Shown here piece by piece: positions 45,255 through 54,703 of a DNA stretch of 64,000 bases (positions within the stretch are counted from its first letter, which is position 1; each line of letters begins with the position of its first letter). Origin of the DNA: Alistipes sp. (GTDB taxonomy: Bacteria > Bacteroidota > Bacteroidia > Bacteroidales > Rikenellaceae); NCBI GenBank assembly GCA_017936685.1, contig JAGBFA010000008.1, forward strand, positions 49,048 through 113,047. The letters are read 5' to 3'. Under the pieces are notes generated by a model. The model had not been told where the DNA came from. It did no database searches and saw nothing but the letters and a program-made list of their open reading frames with translations. The position numbers and the translations under genes are program-made.

Positions 45255-45881
45255 ATGGAATTAGCTGTATTGAACACACAAGGAAAAGAGACCGGTCGTA
45301 AGGTTGTCCTTTCTGACGCAGTCTTTGGCGTGGAGGCTAATGACCACGCTATATACCTCGACGTTAAGCAGTTCTTGGCTGACCAGCGTCAGGGTACTCA
45401 CAAATCTAAGCAGCGTAACGAAGTTGCAGGCTCTACCCGCAAGCTCAAACGTCAGAAGGGTACCGGCGGTGCACGTTGCGGCAGCATCAAGTCGCCTCTG
45501 TTCCCCGGCGGCGGCCGTGTATTCGGTCCCGTACCCCGCGATTACAGCTTCAAGCTCAACAAGAAGCTCAAGCAGCTGGCACGTCGCAGCGCATTGACCT
45601 ACAAGGCTCAGGCAGGTGCCATCGCCGTTATCGAGTCGGTTGAGATGGAGGCCCCCAAGACCAAGACCGTCGTAGCTCTTGCCAAGGCTCTGAACATGGA
45701 GCAGAAGAAGGTGCTCGTCGTATTGCCCGAGGGTAATGCCAACTTCCAGCTCTCTTGCCGCAACATTCCGTCGGTGAAGCCTATTCTGGCTCAGAACCTC
45801 AATACCTACGAGGTGATGAACGCATCGGCATTGGTTCTGGTCGAGGGTGCTGAACAAGTAATTAATGTAATGTTAGCTTAA
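45255..45881 (+). CDS. rplD: 50S ribosomal protein L4
   Basis: This 208-residue protein contacts the exit tunnel through the loop [23 protein letters not shown] at 45255 directly follows the rplC stop and gives [14 protein letters not shown]; a longer frame would overlap rplC. In E. coli L4 represses its own operon; whether this holds here is unknown. Confidence 0.97.
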   Translation: MELAVLNTQGKETGRKVVLSDAVFGVEANDHAIYLDVKQFLADQRQGTHKSKQRNEVAGSTRKLKRQKGTGGARCGSIKSPLFPGGGRVFGPVPRDYSFKLNKKLKQLARRSALTYKAQAGAIAVIESVEMEAPKTKTVVALAKALNMEQKKVLVVLPEGNANFQLSCRNIPSVKPILAQNLNTYEVMNASALVLVEGAEQVINVMLA

Positions 45882-45894
45882 AATACTCAAAGAG

Positions 45895-46185
45895 ATGGAA
45901 GTAATAATTAAGCCTATTTTGACCGAGAAGATGACGATTCAGGGCGAAAAACTGAACCGCTACGGTTTTATCGTTGACATAAAAGCTAACAAGTTGCAGA
46001 TCCGCAATGCGGTGGAGCAGATGTACAATGTCACCGTGACGGACGTCAACACTATCAACTACATGGGTAAGCAGAAGAGCCGTTACACGAAGGCCGGTTT
46101 GCTTGTAGGTCGTGCCAACAATTTCAAGAAGGCTATCGTCACGCTGAAGTCGGGCGACCAGATCGATTTTTACAGTAACATCTAA
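45895..46185 (+). CDS. rplW: 50S ribosomal protein L23
   Basis: This 96-residue tunnel-exit protein forms the docking site for chaperones and the signal recognition particle. It starts MEVIIKPILTEKMT and contains the TDVNTINYMGKQKSRYTKAG loop. It lies between rplD and rplB in conserved order. Confidence 0.97.
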   Translation: MEVIIKPILTEKMTIQGEKLNRYGFIVDIKANKLQIRNAVEQMYNVTVTDVNTINYMGKQKSRYTKAGLLVGRANNFKKAIVTLKSGDQIDFYSNI

Positions 46186-46198
46186 ACTTTAAGAAGAG

Positions 46199-47023
46199 AT
46201 GGCAGTAAGAAAATTTAAACCGGTAACGCCCGGAACAAGACATAAGATTATAGGTACGTTCGATGAGATCACCTCTTCGACGCCCGAGAAATCGCTGCTT
46301 AGCCCCAAGAAGAGCACCGGTGGTCGTAACAACACCGGTAAGATGACTGTCCGTTACATCGGCGGCGGTCACAAGCAGATGTATCGTAACGTCGACTTCA
46401 AGCGCGCCAAGGACGGCATTGCAGCAACGGTAAAGACGATCGAGTACGATCCCAATCGTACTGCTCGTATCGCACTGGTTGTGTATGCCGACGGCCAGAA
46501 GAGCTATATCCTGGCTCCCAACGGCTTGCAGGTAGGTCAGACGATCATGAGCGGTGCAGGCGTAGCACCCGAGGTGGGCAACACGCTCTTCCTTTCGGAG
46601 ATTCCGCTGGGTACCGTTATCCACAATATTGAACTCTACCCCGGTCAGGGTGCCGCGATGGCTCGTTCGGCCGGTTCGTATGCTCAGCTTTTGGCACGCG
46701 AGGGAAAATTCGCTATTATCAAGTTGCCTTCTGGTGAGACTCGTATGGTACTCGTTACTTGCCGCGCTACGGTGGGTGTTGTGTCGAACATCGACCACAG
46801 CCTCGAAAGCTCGGGTAAGGCAGGTCGTGAACGTTGGCTCGGTCGTCGTCCGAGAAACCGCGGTGTCGTCATGAACCCGGTGGATCACCCGATGGGTGGT
46901 GGCGAAGGTCGTGCGTCGGGTGGTCACCCGCGTTCGCGCAAGGGATTGTTGGCTAAGGGTTATAAGACTCGTAATCCGAAGAAGACAACCTCTAAGTTTA
47001 TTATTTCAAGAAAGAAAAAATAA
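46199..47023 (+). CDS. rplB: 50S ribosomal protein L2
   Basis: This 274-residue protein is needed for subunit association and peptidyl transfer. It starts [16 protein letters not shown] and contains the highly conserved [19 protein letters not shown] segment with the essential histidine. It ends in [10 protein letters not shown]. Confidence 0.98.
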   Translation: MAVRKFKPVTPGTRHKIIGTFDEITSSTPEKSLLSPKKSTGGRNNTGKMTVRYIGGGHKQMYRNVDFKRAKDGIAATVKTIEYDPNRTARIALVVYADGQKSYILAPNGLQVGQTIMSGAGVAPEVGNTLFLSEIPLGTVIHNIELYPGQGAAMARSAGSYAQLLAREGKFAIIKLPSGETRMVLVTCRATVGVVSNIDHSLESSGKAGRERWLGRRPRNRGVVMNPVDHPMGGGEGRASGGHPRSRKGLLAKGYKTRNPKKTTSKFIISRKKK

Positions 47024-47039
47024 TTAAATAGAGTACATA

Positions 47040-47309
47040 ATGAGCCGTTCATTAAAAAAAGGACCATTCATCGACCCCAAGCTCGAAGCTAAGGTTGTAG
47101 CTCAGGCCGAGGGTAACAAGAAGTCTGTCATAAAGACATGGTCGCGAGCAAGTATGATTTCGCCTGACTTCGTAGGTCAGACGATCGCTGTCCACAACGG
47201 AAATAAGTTTATTCCCGTTTACGTAACTGAGAACATGGTCGGTCACAAACTCGGCGAGTTCGCTCCGACGCGTAACTTCCGTGGTCATGCGGGTAACAAG
47301 AAAAAATAG
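47040..47309 (+). CDS. rpsS: 30S ribosomal protein S19
   Basis: This 89-residue small-subunit head protein starts [19 protein letters not shown] and contains IVPVYV-like [20 protein letters not shown]. It lies 16 bases after rplB and 7 bases before rplV. Confidence 0.98.
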   Translation: MSRSLKKGPFIDPKLEAKVVAQAEGNKKSVIKTWSRASMISPDFVGQTIAVHNGNKFIPVYVTENMVGHKLGEFAPTRNFRGHAGNKKK

Positions 47310-47316
47310 TTAGACA

Positions 47317-47727
47317 ATGGGTGCAAGAAAAGCAAAGATGGCCGAGAAGTTCAAGGCCGAGAAGAAGCAGAAAGCTATCGCTATTATGCGCGATTGCCCT
47401 ACCTCTCCGCGTAAAATGCGTCTGGTGGCCGACATCATTCGCGGCGTAGAGATCAACAAAGCATTGGGTATCCTTCGTTACTCGAAGAAGGAGGCATCTA
47501 TAAGAATGGAGCGTCTTTTGAAATCGGCTATCGCCAACTGGGAGGCCAAGAACGAGGGCGAGCGTCTGGAAGACGTGCAGCTCTGCGTGAAGGAGGTTTT
47601 CGTCGACGGCGGTCGCATTTTGAAGCGTATACAGCCCGCACCTCAGGGTCGCGCGCACCGTATCCGCAAGCGTTCGAACCACGTTACGCTCGTAGTAGAT
47701 AAAATGGTAATCGCAGAAAACAAGTAG
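47317..47727 (+). CDS. rplV: 50S ribosomal protein L22
   Basis: This 136-residue tunnel protein contains the conserved C-terminal hairpin [20 protein letters not shown] that reaches the exit-tunnel constriction, the site of macrolide interactions. The N-terminus is slightly extended by lysine-rich sequence. rpsC follows after 4 bases. Confidence 0.97.
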   Translation: MGARKAKMAEKFKAEKKQKAIAIMRDCPTSPRKMRLVADIIRGVEINKALGILRYSKKEASIRMERLLKSAIANWEAKNEGERLEDVQLCVKEVFVDGGRILKRIQPAPQGRAHRIRKRSNHVTLVVDKMVIAENK

Positions 47728-47731
47728 ACAA

Positions 47732-48481
47732 ATGGGACAGAAAGTAAATCCAATAGCAAACCGTCTTGGTATCATCAAAGGTTGGGATTCTAACTGGTTC
47801 GGTGGTAAGGATTTCTCAGAGAAATTGGTTGAAGACGTAAAGATTCGCAAGTACTTGAACGTCCGTTTGGCAAAGGCAAGTATTTCCAAGATTATCATCG
47901 AGCGCACGTTGAAGCTCGTTACGGTAACCATCTCTACGGCACGTCCGGGCATCATCATCGGCAAGGGCGGCCAGGAGGTCGACAAGTTGAAGGAGGAGTT
48001 GAAGAAGCTCACCGGCAAGGAGGTGCAGATCAACATCTTCGAGGTTAAGCGTCCTGAGGTAGATGCCGTTATCGTAGCCAACAACATCGCCCGCCAGCTG
48101 GAGGGCCGCGTATCTTACCGCCGTGCCATCAAGACCTCTATCGCATCGACGATGCGTATGGGTGCCGAGGGTATCAAGGTACAGATCTCGGGTCGTGTCG
48201 GCGGTGCCGAGATGGCGCGCAGCGAGACCATTAAGGAGGGACGTATTCCGTTGCACACTTTCCGTGCAGACGTAGACTACTGCCTGGCTGAGGCACTGAC
48301 CAAGGTCGGTATCCTCGGTATCAAGGTGTGGATCTGCCACGGTATCGTCTACGGCAAGCGCGATCTGTTCGAGATTGCAGGCGGTGCATCGGCACACGCA
48401 GGCAACGCTCAGGCACAGCAGCCCCGCGGCGGTCGTCGCGACGGCGGTCGTAAGAGACGCAACAACAATAACAACAAGTAG
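47732..48481 (+). CDS. rpsC: 30S ribosomal protein S3
   Basis: This 249-residue protein lines the mRNA entry channel. It contains an N-terminal KH domain with [11 protein letters not shown] and the C-terminal domain with [13 protein letters not shown] glycine-, arginine- and asparagine-rich tail ends in KRRNNNNNK and is probably disordered. Confidence 0.98.
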   Translation: MGQKVNPIANRLGIIKGWDSNWFGGKDFSEKLVEDVKIRKYLNVRLAKASISKIIIERTLKLVTVTISTARPGIIIGKGGQEVDKLKEELKKLTGKEVQINIFEVKRPEVDAVIVANNIARQLEGRVSYRRAIKTSIASTMRMGAEGIKVQISGRVGGAEMARSETIKEGRIPLHTFRADVDYCLAEALTKVGILGIKVWICHGIVYGKRDLFEIAGGASAHAGNAQAQQPRGGRRDGGRKRRNNNNNK

Positions 48482-48504
48482 TGACCTTATAAAGCGAAAA
48501 AACT

Positions 48505-48933
48505 ATGTTACAGCCAAAAAAGACTAAATTCAGAAGAATGCAGAAGGGTCGTATGAAGGGTTTCGCTCAAAGAGGAAACCAACTTGCATACGGTTCGTTC
48601 GGAATCAAAGCTCTTGAATCGACGTGGATTACGGGTCGTCAGATCGAGGCGGCACGTCAGGCTATCACGCGTTACATGAAGCGTGAGGGTCAGATCTGGA
48701 TCCGAATCTTCCCCGACAAGCCTATCACCAAGAAGCCGGCCGAGGTGCGTATGGGTAAAGGTAAAGGTAATCCGGAAGGATTCGTAGCACCTGTTACTCC
48801 CGGTCGTATTCTCTTCGAGGCAGAGGGCGTACCTATGGAGATTGCACAGGAGGCACTCCGTCTGGGAGCTCAGAAGTTGCCTATTACAACTAAGTTTATT
48901 GTAAGACGTGACTACGTCGAAACATCACTTTAA
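48505..48933 (+). CDS. rplP: 50S ribosomal protein L16
   Basis: This 142-residue protein lies near the A site. It starts [19 protein letters not shown] and contains [20 protein letters not shown]. It is followed by rpmC after 14 bases. Confidence 0.98.
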   Translation: MLQPKKTKFRRMQKGRMKGFAQRGNQLAYGSFGIKALESTWITGRQIEAARQAITRYMKREGQIWIRIFPDKPITKKPAEVRMGKGKGNPEGFVAPVTPGRILFEAEGVPMEIAQEALRLGAQKLPITTKFIVRRDYVETSL

Positions 48934-48947
48934 GAGCTTAAAAGATT

Positions 48948-49142
48948 ATGAAAAGTGCTGAAATAAAGGATATGTCGGTGCAGGATTTGCAGGAGCGCAT
49001 CGCAGCTGAGAAGGCCAATCTGACTCAGTTGAAGGTGCAGCATGCCATCTCGCCCGTCGAGAATCCGTCGATAATCAAGAAATCCCGCAGAGATATTGCG
49101 CGTATGCTGACAATTCTGCGTCAAAAGAACCCTAAATGTTAA
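48948..49142 (+). CDS. rpmC: 50S ribosomal protein L29
   Basis: This 64-residue helical protein at the tunnel exit starts [20 protein letters not shown] and ends with the typical [17 protein letters not shown]. Its stop precedes the rpsQ ATG by 8 bases. Confidence 0.96.
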   Translation: MKSAEIKDMSVQDLQERIAAEKANLTQLKVQHAISPVENPSIIKKSRRDIARMLTILRQKNPKC

Positions 49143-49150
49143 TTACCACT

Positions 49151-49405
49151 ATGGAAAGAAATCTTAGAAAAGAGCGTATTGGGTTGGTTGTCAGCAACAA
49201 AATGGAAAAGACCATTGTGGTTGCAGTAGCGCGTAAGGTTAAGCACCCCATCTATGGTAAGTTCGTGAACAAGACTACGAAGTTCGTAGCCGAGTGCCTC
49301 GACGAGACCGTAAAGCCGGGCGATACCGTTCGCATTATGGAGACCCGCCCGTTGAGCAAGACGAAGCGTTGGAGATTAGTACAAATCATTGAAAGAGCTA
49401 AGTAG
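49151..49405 (+). CDS. rpsQ: 30S ribosomal protein S17
   Basis: This 84-residue primary rRNA-binding protein starts at ATG 49151 with [20 protein letters not shown] and contains [20 protein letters not shown]. An upstream ATG at 49136 lies inside rpmC and is not used. rplN follows 2 bases later. Confidence 0.97.
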   Translation: MERNLRKERIGLVVSNKMEKTIVVAVARKVKHPIYGKFVNKTTKFVAECLDETVKPGDTVRIMETRPLSKTKRWRLVQIIERAK

Positions 49406-49407
49406 TT

Positions 49408-49773
49408 ATGATACAACAAGAAAGTAGACTCACAGTAGCTGATAACAGCGGTGCAAAGGAGGTTCTCTGTATCCGCGTGCTTGGCGGTACGAAACGACGC
49501 TACGCATCTATCGGCGACAAAATCGTAGTGGCTGTCAAGAGCGCATCTCCATCGGGCGATGTCAAGAAGGGTGCCGTGTCGAAGGCAGTCGTGGTAAGAA
49601 CAAAGAAGGAGATTCGTCGTGCCAACGGTTCGTATATTCGTTTCGACGACAATGCCGTAGTGCTCCTTAATAATCAGGGTGAGATCAGAGGTACCCGTAT
49701 ATTCGGCCCGGTGGCTCGTGAGCTGCGCGACCAGTATATGAAGATTATCTCTCTGGCTCCCGAGGTATTGTAA
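49408..49773 (+). CDS. rplN: 50S ribosomal protein L14
   Basis: This 121-residue protein forms bridges to the small subunit and is the docking site of RsfS. It starts [20 protein letters not shown] and contains [16 protein letters not shown], both diagnostic. Confidence 0.98.
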   Translation: MIQQESRLTVADNSGAKEVLCIRVLGGTKRRYASIGDKIVVAVKSASPSGDVKKGAVSKAVVVRTKKEIRRANGSYIRFDDNAVVLLNNQGEIRGTRIFGPVARELRDQYMKIISLAPEVL

Positions 49774-49794
49774 TCAGTAAAACAGATTGTAAAT

Positions 49795-50118
49795 ATGTCA
49801 GTTAAGTTACATATTAAGAAAGGGGACATGGTTTACGTCAACGCAGGTGACAGCCGCGGTCAGCAGGGTAAGGTGCTCAGCGTCGATCCCGCCAAGCAGC
49901 GTGCAGTAGTCGAGGGCGTCAACATGTGCAAGAAGGCTACTAAACCCAGCAGCCAGAATCCTCAGGGCGGTCTGCAAGAGAAGGAGGCTCCCATTCATAT
50001 CTCTAATCTGCAACCGATCGACCCCAAGAGCGGCAAGCCCACTCGCATAGGTCGCAAGGCGGATTCAAAAGGTAAATTAGTTCGTTACGCTAAAAAGTCA
50101 GGGGAGGAGATCAGATAA
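49795..50118 (+). CDS. rplX: 50S ribosomal protein L24
   Basis: This 107-residue assembly protein has the N-terminal KOW motif ([20 protein letters not shown]). Its last base is the first base of the rplE ATG (TAATG overlap), so the two are translationally coupled. Confidence 0.97.
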   Translation: MSVKLHIKKGDMVYVNAGDSRGQQGKVLSVDPAKQRAVVEGVNMCKKATKPSSQNPQGGLQEKEAPIHISNLQPIDPKSGKPTRIGRKADSKGKLVRYAKKSGEEIR

Positions 50119-50678
50119 TGGCATACGTACCTACACTTAAAACGGAGTATAAGGAGCGCATCGTTGCCGCCCTTATGAAGGAGTTCGGTTACAAGAGCAT
50201 CATGCAGTGCCCGAAACTCGAGAAGATCGTCATCAATCAGGGTATGGGTCAGGCTGTTGCCGATAAGAAGCTGATCGACGTAGCCCAGGAGGAGCTTACG
50301 CGCATCACGGGTCAGAAGGCCGTGCAGACCAAGTCTCGCAAGGATATCTCTAACTTCAAGCTGCGTAAGGGCATGCCCATCGGCGTGCGTGTGACGCTGC
50401 GTCAGAACCGCATGTACGAGTTCTTGGAGCGTCTGATCGCCGTGGCTCTGCCGCGTATCCGCGACTTCAAGGGTATCAACGAGAAGTTCGACGGCCAGGG
50501 TAACTACACCCTCGGCATCACCGAGCAGATCATATTCCCCGAGATTGACATCGACAAGATCACCAAGATTTTCGGTATGGAGATCACTTTCGTAACGTCG
50601 GCTGCTACCGATCAGGAGGCATATGCCCTTCTGCGTGAGTTCGGCCTTCCTTTTAAGAACGCTAAAAAGAACCAGTAA
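50118..50678 (+). CDS. rplE: 50S ribosomal protein L5
   Basis: This 186-residue 5S rRNA-binding protein contains [17 protein letters not shown], the P-site-facing loop and [20 protein letters not shown]. It overlaps rplX by one base and is 3 bases before rpsN. Confidence 0.98.
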   Translation: MAYVPTLKTEYKERIVAALMKEFGYKSIMQCPKLEKIVINQGMGQAVADKKLIDVAQEELTRITGQKAVQTKSRKDISNFKLRKGMPIGVRVTLRQNRMYEFLERLIAVALPRIRDFKGINEKFDGQGNYTLGITEQIIFPEIDIDKITKIFGMEITFVTSAATDQEAYALLREFGLPFKNAKKNQ

Positions 50679-50681
50679 CCT

Positions 50682-50978
50682 ATGGCAAAAGAGTCAATGA
50701 AAGCACGCGAGGTAAAGCGTGAGAAGCTTGCGAACCGTTATGCTCACAAGCGCGAGGAGATTGCCGCCAAGGTGAAGGCGGGCGAGATGGATCACGAGGA
50801 GGCTTGGATCGCATTGTCGAAGCTGCCGCGTAATTCGAATCCTATCCGCCAGCACAACCGCTGCAAGATCACCGGCCGTCCGAAGGGCTATATCCGCCAG
50901 TTCGGTATCAGCCGTATCCAGTTCCGCGAGATGGCCTCTAACGGCTTGATCCCGGGCGTGAAGAAGGCAAGCTGGTAG
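50682..50978 (+). CDS. rpsN: 30S ribosomal protein S14
   Basis: This 98-residue S14 is of the zinc-free type: the zinc CxxC pairs are absent and the C-terminal core reads [20 protein letters not shown]. It starts [20 protein letters not shown]. In most bacteria rpsH follows at once; here a gap of about 1 kb follows instead. Confidence 0.97.
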   Translation: MAKESMKAREVKREKLANRYAHKREEIAAKVKAGEMDHEEAWIALSKLPRNSNPIRQHNRCKITGRPKGYIRQFGISRIQFREMASNGLIPGVKKASW

Positions 50979-50986
50979 TAGTAGTT

Positions 50987-51026
50987 ATGGGTGCAAGGCT
51001 GTTGCGAGACAGTCTCTTGTACCCAT
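50987..51026 (+). promoter_or_regulatory. Stem-loop directly after rpsN
   Basis: ATGGGTGCAAG...CTGT pairs with ACAGT...CTTGTACCCAT around a TGCGAG loop, with a small bulge. There is no T-run, so it may be a processing or stability element rather than an intrinsic terminator. Confidence 0.6.
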
Positions 51027-51034
51027 GAAGATAC

Positions 51035-51087
51035 GATCCCGCAACGGGGGCTTCTCTCGAAAGAGGGAAGCCTCCGCGAGAGGATCG
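51035..51087 (+). ncRNA. Possible structured RNA element with 14-bp stem and GAAA tetraloop
   Basis: The arms CGGGGGCTTCTCTC and GAGGGAAGCCTCCG close a GAAA tetraloop, with G-T pairs in place of two Watson-Crick pairs. An outer stem CGATCC/GGATCG encloses it across an internal loop. The layout looks like a folded RNA domain; no known family was recognised. Confidence 0.45.
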
Positions 51088-51159
51088 GATCGATAAATTC
51101 GAGGGAGATAATCTGAGAGTGAGTCGCTTATATGCGGCTGCTCGTAATCCCCGGGGCCG

Positions 51160-51471
51160 AGATCGATCGGGCTATGCAGGGGGCTTCCGTTGATGGAAAG
51201 TTGGCCGGTGTGTGGCTGGAACGAGAGATCGGGCGGGCTATGCAAGGGGCTGTCCTTAGTGGAGGTCGGTGCATGGCTGCTTTGAGAGATTGAGCGGGTT
51301 GTGCAGGGGGCTGTCCTTAGTAAGGAGGCTGGTGCATGGCTGAGTCGAGAGATCGGCGGGTTGTGCAAGGGTTTCCGTTAATTGAGGAGGTCGGTGCATG
51401 GCATTCGGAATCAGGCCGGTAGTGTGTGGGGCACTTTGTAGTGTCTTGCGCGGGAGGTCGGGTTTCGGCTG
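51160..51471 (+). repeat. Degenerate tandem repeat, about five 61-64 bp units
   Basis: Unit starts lie near 51160, 51223, 51284, 51347 and 51411. Shared landmarks are GAGAGATCGGGCGGG, CTATGCAAGGGG, CTGTCCTTAGT and GGAGGTCGGTGCATGGCTG; the last unit is weak. The unit length is not always a multiple of three. Confidence 0.75.
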
Positions 51472-51803
51472 GCGGAGATTGGAAGATATCGAACCTTATA
51501 CGGGTGTGGGATCGGAGTATCTTGCGGCTCGAAACAGAGGAAAGTGCCTGCTTGCGGAGCGGTAACTTCTCGTGGAGAGCGAAGCGAAAAGATCCGACAT
51601 TTGGTTGAAGTTCCCGAAATCGAACGTTGTGGCGGAGCATGTCCACAGAGTGCGCGGCATTGTGTATAAGTGGCCTGTGATGAGTATTTTGCAACGGTTT
51701 GAGAGAGGGTTTCATACGTATGAATGTTGGCTCGTATGCGTGCCGACATTTGTCGTGTGAGGCGCATTCGATCTAATCGCTTAAAAATAAGCCGCCAAAG
51801 GTT

Positions 51804-51833
51804 TTGTTTATTCGGATATTTTACGTAAATTTG
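51804..51833 (+). promoter_or_regulatory. Internal promoter for the rpsH-rplQ half of the cluster
   Basis: TTG at 51804-51806, a 19-base spacer and TAAATTTG at 51826-51833 match the consensus. The transcript would have a leader of about 170 bases before the rpsH ATG, ending in an A/T-rich ribosome-loading region. Confidence 0.75.
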
Positions 51834-52009
51834 CACGCTTTCGGCGCATTATGCGCGTATGCGTATGCGAGAAGTGGCGGATCGGGTTGCGGCTGACGGG
51901 AGACCGGAGCTGTGGCAGATGAACGGATTGGATCGCGACAGACGGGCGTAAAGCGTTGAAAAGCAGTGCAAACAATAACAAATTATTAATTTTTAACTTT
52001 TAATTCATT

Positions 52010-52408
52010 ATGACAGATCCAATAGCGGATTTTCTAACCAGAATTAGAAATGCAGTGAAAGCCAATCACAAAGTGGTTGAAGCTCCTGGCTCAAAAATTA
52101 AGCGCGAGATCACCAAGATTCTCTACGAGCAGGGTTACATTCTGGCCTACAAGTTCGATGCAGACGAGAAGGGTCACCCCTCGATCAAGATCGCATTGAA
52201 GTTCGACGCTGCCACCAAGGTCAGCGCAATCAAGAACCTGCAACGTGTCAGCCGTCCCGGTCTGCGTCGTTATGCGTCGGTTGCCGACATGCCTCGCGTG
52301 CAGAACGGTTTGGGTATCGCAATCCTCTCGACGTCGAAGGGCATCATGACCGATGCCAAGGCTCGCAAGGAGAACGTCGGCGGCGAGGTATTGTGCTACA
52401 TCTGGTAA
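52010..52408 (+). CDS. rpsH: 30S ribosomal protein S8
   Basis: This 132-residue 16S central-domain binder starts MTDPIADFLTRIRNAVKANH and ends with the conserved STSKGIMTDAKARKENVGGE-type segment and VLCYIW. It is the first gene after the 1-kb gap and its promoter. In E. coli S8 represses the spc operon. A 133-base gap precedes rplF. Confidence 0.98.
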   Translation: MTDPIADFLTRIRNAVKANHKVVEAPGSKIKREITKILYEQGYILAYKFDADEKGHPSIKIALKFDAATKVSAIKNLQRVSRPGLRRYASVADMPRVQNGLGIAILSTSKGIMTDAKARKENVGGEVLCYIW

Positions 52409-52541
52409 CGGACAAGCCGGTCGAGTGAACCTTTTTCGATAATCCGAAAGCATGGCCGAATCGATTAGGGCAATGCCGAGGAGCGAAAAAAGGTGCATCG
52501 AGAATGAAGAAATTTTTAGAAAACAACAAAACAATTACAAC

Positions 52542-53129
52542 ATGTCAAGAATTGGTAAATTACCTGTAATCTTGCCTGCCGGCGTTACCGTTACGGTTGC
52601 CGCCGACAATACGGTAAGCGTGAAAGGGCCACTTGGGACACTGAGTCAGAAGGTTGATTCAGACATCAAAGTTGAAGTTGGAACGCACATCGAGAAGGAT
52701 ACCGAGAAGGAGGTTCCCGCAGTGATCGTTACCCGTCCGACCAACCAGCCCCGTCACCGTTCGCTGCACGGTCTGTATCGTGCATTGATCAACAACATGG
52801 TCATCGGCGTATCGAAGGGCTATGAAATCAAGCAGGAGCTCGTGGGTGTCGGTTACAAGGCCGAGGTCAAGGGACAGATCCTCGAAATGAGCTTGGGTTA
52901 TTCTCACGATACGGCACTGATGCTGCCCGCCGAGGTGACCGCTACGGCCGTTACCGAGAAGAAGGGTAACCCCATCGTTACATTGAAGAGCATCGACAAG
53001 CAGCTCATCGGTCAGGTGGCTGCCAAGATCCGCTCATTGCGTAAGCCGGAGCCTTACAAGGGCAAGGGTATCAAGTTCGTCGGCGAGCAGATCCGTCGCA
53101 AGGCTGGTAAGTCGGCAGGTGCTAAATAG
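52542..53129 (+). CDS. rplF: 50S ribosomal protein L6
   Basis: This 195-residue protein near the sarcin-ricin loop starts MSRIGKLPVILPAGVTV and ends with PEPYKGKGIKFVGEQIRRKA. ATG 52542 is preferred; the frame is open from 52452, but those 30 extra residues are unlike any L6. The 133-base upstream gap holds no gene. Confidence 0.97.
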   Translation: MSRIGKLPVILPAGVTVTVAADNTVSVKGPLGTLSQKVDSDIKVEVGTHIEKDTEKEVPAVIVTRPTNQPRHRSLHGLYRALINNMVIGVSKGYEIKQELVGVGYKAEVKGQILEMSLGYSHDTALMLPAEVTATAVTEKKGNPIVTLKSIDKQLIGQVAAKIRSLRKPEPYKGKGIKFVGEQIRRKAGKSAGAK

Positions 53130-53144
53130 TAATAAGTCAAGATT

Positions 53145-53507
53145 ATGTCATTGAATAAGATAGAAAGAAGAGCGAGAATCAAGATGCGTATCCGCAAGAT
53201 CGTTAGCGGTACGCCCTCTCAGCCTCGAATGACTGTATTCCGTAGCAACAAGCAGATCTACGTACAGTTTATAGACGACCTTGCAGGCACGACCTTGGCC
53301 ACGGCATCTTCACTGGATAAGGAGGTTGCCGCAGAGGCTGCTGGCAAGAACAAGTGTGAGGTTGCCGCACTGGTGGGCAAGTTGGCCGCTGCGCGCGCAA
53401 TCGAGAAGGGTATTTCGACGGTTGCTTTCGACCGTAACGGCTACCTCTATCACGGACGAGTTAAAATGTTGGCGGACGCCGCACGCGAAGGCGGCCTTAA
53501 ATTCTAA
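53145..53507 (+). CDS. rplR: 50S ribosomal protein L18
   Basis: This 120-residue 5S rRNA-binding protein contains [20 protein letters not shown] and ends in the diagnostic [21 protein letters not shown]. rpsE follows 6 bases later. Confidence 0.97.
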   Translation: MSLNKIERRARIKMRIRKIVSGTPSQPRMTVFRSNKQIYVQFIDDLAGTTLATASSLDKEVAAEAAGKNKCEVAALVGKLAAARAIEKGISTVAFDRNGYLYHGRVKMLADAAREGGLKF

Positions 53508-53513
53508 GCGATT

Positions 53514-54032
53514 ATGTCAAATACTAACATAAAAAGAGTACGCACGAGCGATCTGGAGTTGAAAGATCGTCTGGTAAGCATCAACCGTGTTACGAAGGTA
53601 ACCAAGGGCGGTCGTACATTCAGCTTCTCGGCCATCGTAGTGGTAGGCAACGAGAACGGTGTTGTCGGCTACGGTTTGGGCAAGGCATCGGAGGTTACGT
53701 CGGCTATCGCCAAGGGCGTCGAAGATGCCAAGAAGAATTTGGTTAAGGTTCCCGTGCTGAACGGTACCATTCCTCACAAGCAGGAGATGCGTTTCGGCGG
53801 TTCGCTGGTCATGATCCGTCCGGCAGCTCCCGGTACCGGTATCATCGCCGGTGGTGCCATGCGTGCCGTGTTGGAGTCGGTCGGCATCAAGAACGTGCTG
53901 GCAAAGAGCAAGGGCTCGTCGAACCCTCACAACCTCGTGAAGGCCACGATCGGTGCCCTGTGCGAGCTGCGCGACGCACGCTCGGTTGCCCAGGCTCGCG
54001 GCATCTCGCTCAATCAGGTGTTTAACGGTTAA
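53514..54032 (+). CDS. rpsE: 30S ribosomal protein S5
   Basis: This 172-residue decoding-fidelity protein has the N-terminal double-stranded RNA-binding fold with [18 protein letters not shown] and [14 protein letters not shown], and the C-terminal [16 protein letters not shown]. It lies between rplR and rpmD in conserved order. Confidence 0.98.
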   Translation: MSNTNIKRVRTSDLELKDRLVSINRVTKVTKGGRTFSFSAIVVVGNENGVVGYGLGKASEVTSAIAKGVEDAKKNLVKVPVLNGTIPHKQEMRFGGSLVMIRPAAPGTGIIAGGAMRAVLESVGIKNVLAKSKGSSNPHNLVKATIGALCELRDARSVAQARGISLNQVFNG

Positions 54033-54046
54033 TTCAAAGAGAGTCT

Positions 54047-54229
54047 ATGGCAACATTGAAAATAACTCAGGTGCGCAGCCGTATCGGAGCTTCGGCACAG
54101 CAGCGCAAGAACCTCGATGCTTTGGGTCTTCGCAAGATTAACCAGAGCGTGGAGCACAGCGATTCGGATATCGTAAAGGGTATGTTGGAGCGCGTAAAGC
54201 ACCTCGTTAAGATCGAGGAGGTAAAATAA
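54047..54229 (+). CDS. rpmD: 50S ribosomal protein L30
   Basis: This 60-residue protein starts MATLKITQVRSRIGASAQQR and contains LDALGLRKINQSVEHSDSD, characteristic of L30. rplO follows after 27 bases. Confidence 0.96.
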   Translation: MATLKITQVRSRIGASAQQRKNLDALGLRKINQSVEHSDSDIVKGMLERVKHLVKIEEVK

Positions 54230-54256
54230 GTTTAATCAGAAAAGCAGTATTAAATA

Positions 54257-54703
54257 ATGGAACTTCATAATCTTAAACCCGCCAAGGGTGCCAACCACCA
54301 CGACAAGCGCGTGGGCCGCGGTGCCGGTTCGGGTCATGGCGGTTATTCGACGCGAGGTCTGAAAGGTGCCAAGTCGCGTTCGGGTTACTCTCGCAAGTTA
54401 GGATTCGAGGGCGGTCAGATGCCTTTGCAGCGTCGTCTGCCGAAATTCGGTTTCACCAACTTGAAGCGTGTCGAGTACAAGCCTATCAACCTGTCGACGT
54501 TGGAGGAGCTTTCGGCAAAGAACAATCTGTCGGAGGTAACGTTGGAGACGCTGGTTGCCGCCGGTTTCGTATCGGGCAACGACAAGGTGAAGATTCTGGG
54601 CAACGGTACGCTTACGCGTGCGTTGACTGTTAAGGCCAACGCTTTCTCTAAGAGCGCAGAGGCAGCCATCACGGCAGCCGGCGGCAGCGTAGAGAAGTTG
54701 TAG
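54257..54703 (+). CDS. rplO: 50S ribosomal protein L15
   Basis: This 148-residue protein has the glycine- and arginine-rich N-terminus KRVGRGAGSGHGGYSTRGLK that threads into 23S rRNA, and a globular C-terminus. A 211-base gap separates it from secY. Confidence 0.97.
   Translation: MELHNLKPAKGANHHDKRVGRGAGSGHGGYSTRGLKGAKSRSGYSRKLGFEGGQMPLQRRLPKFGFTNLKRVEYKPINLSTLEELSAKNNLSEVTLETLVAAGFVSGNDKVKILGNGTLTRALTVKANAFSKSAEAAITAAGGSVEKL

Larger units (their letters stand above)
50979..51783. other. Gene-free insertion within the ribosomal cluster (rpsN-rpsH gap)
   Basis: The 1,031 bases between rpsN and rpsH hold no convincing gene. From left to right I see a long stem-loop at 50987-51026, a strong tetraloop hairpin at 51035-51087, a degenerate tandem repeat at 51160-51471, and then about 300 bases without recognisable structure up to the promoter at 51804. 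Minus-strand open frames of 127-141 codons exist but have no start signal, family or codon pattern that I trust. Confidence 0.7.

Noticed and set aside
50985-51836. Three minus-strand frames of 127-141 codons in the rpsN-rpsH gap
   Set aside because: They overlap one another in different frames, have proline/serine/histidine-rich composition, no promoter or family, and repeat lengths that break the frame.
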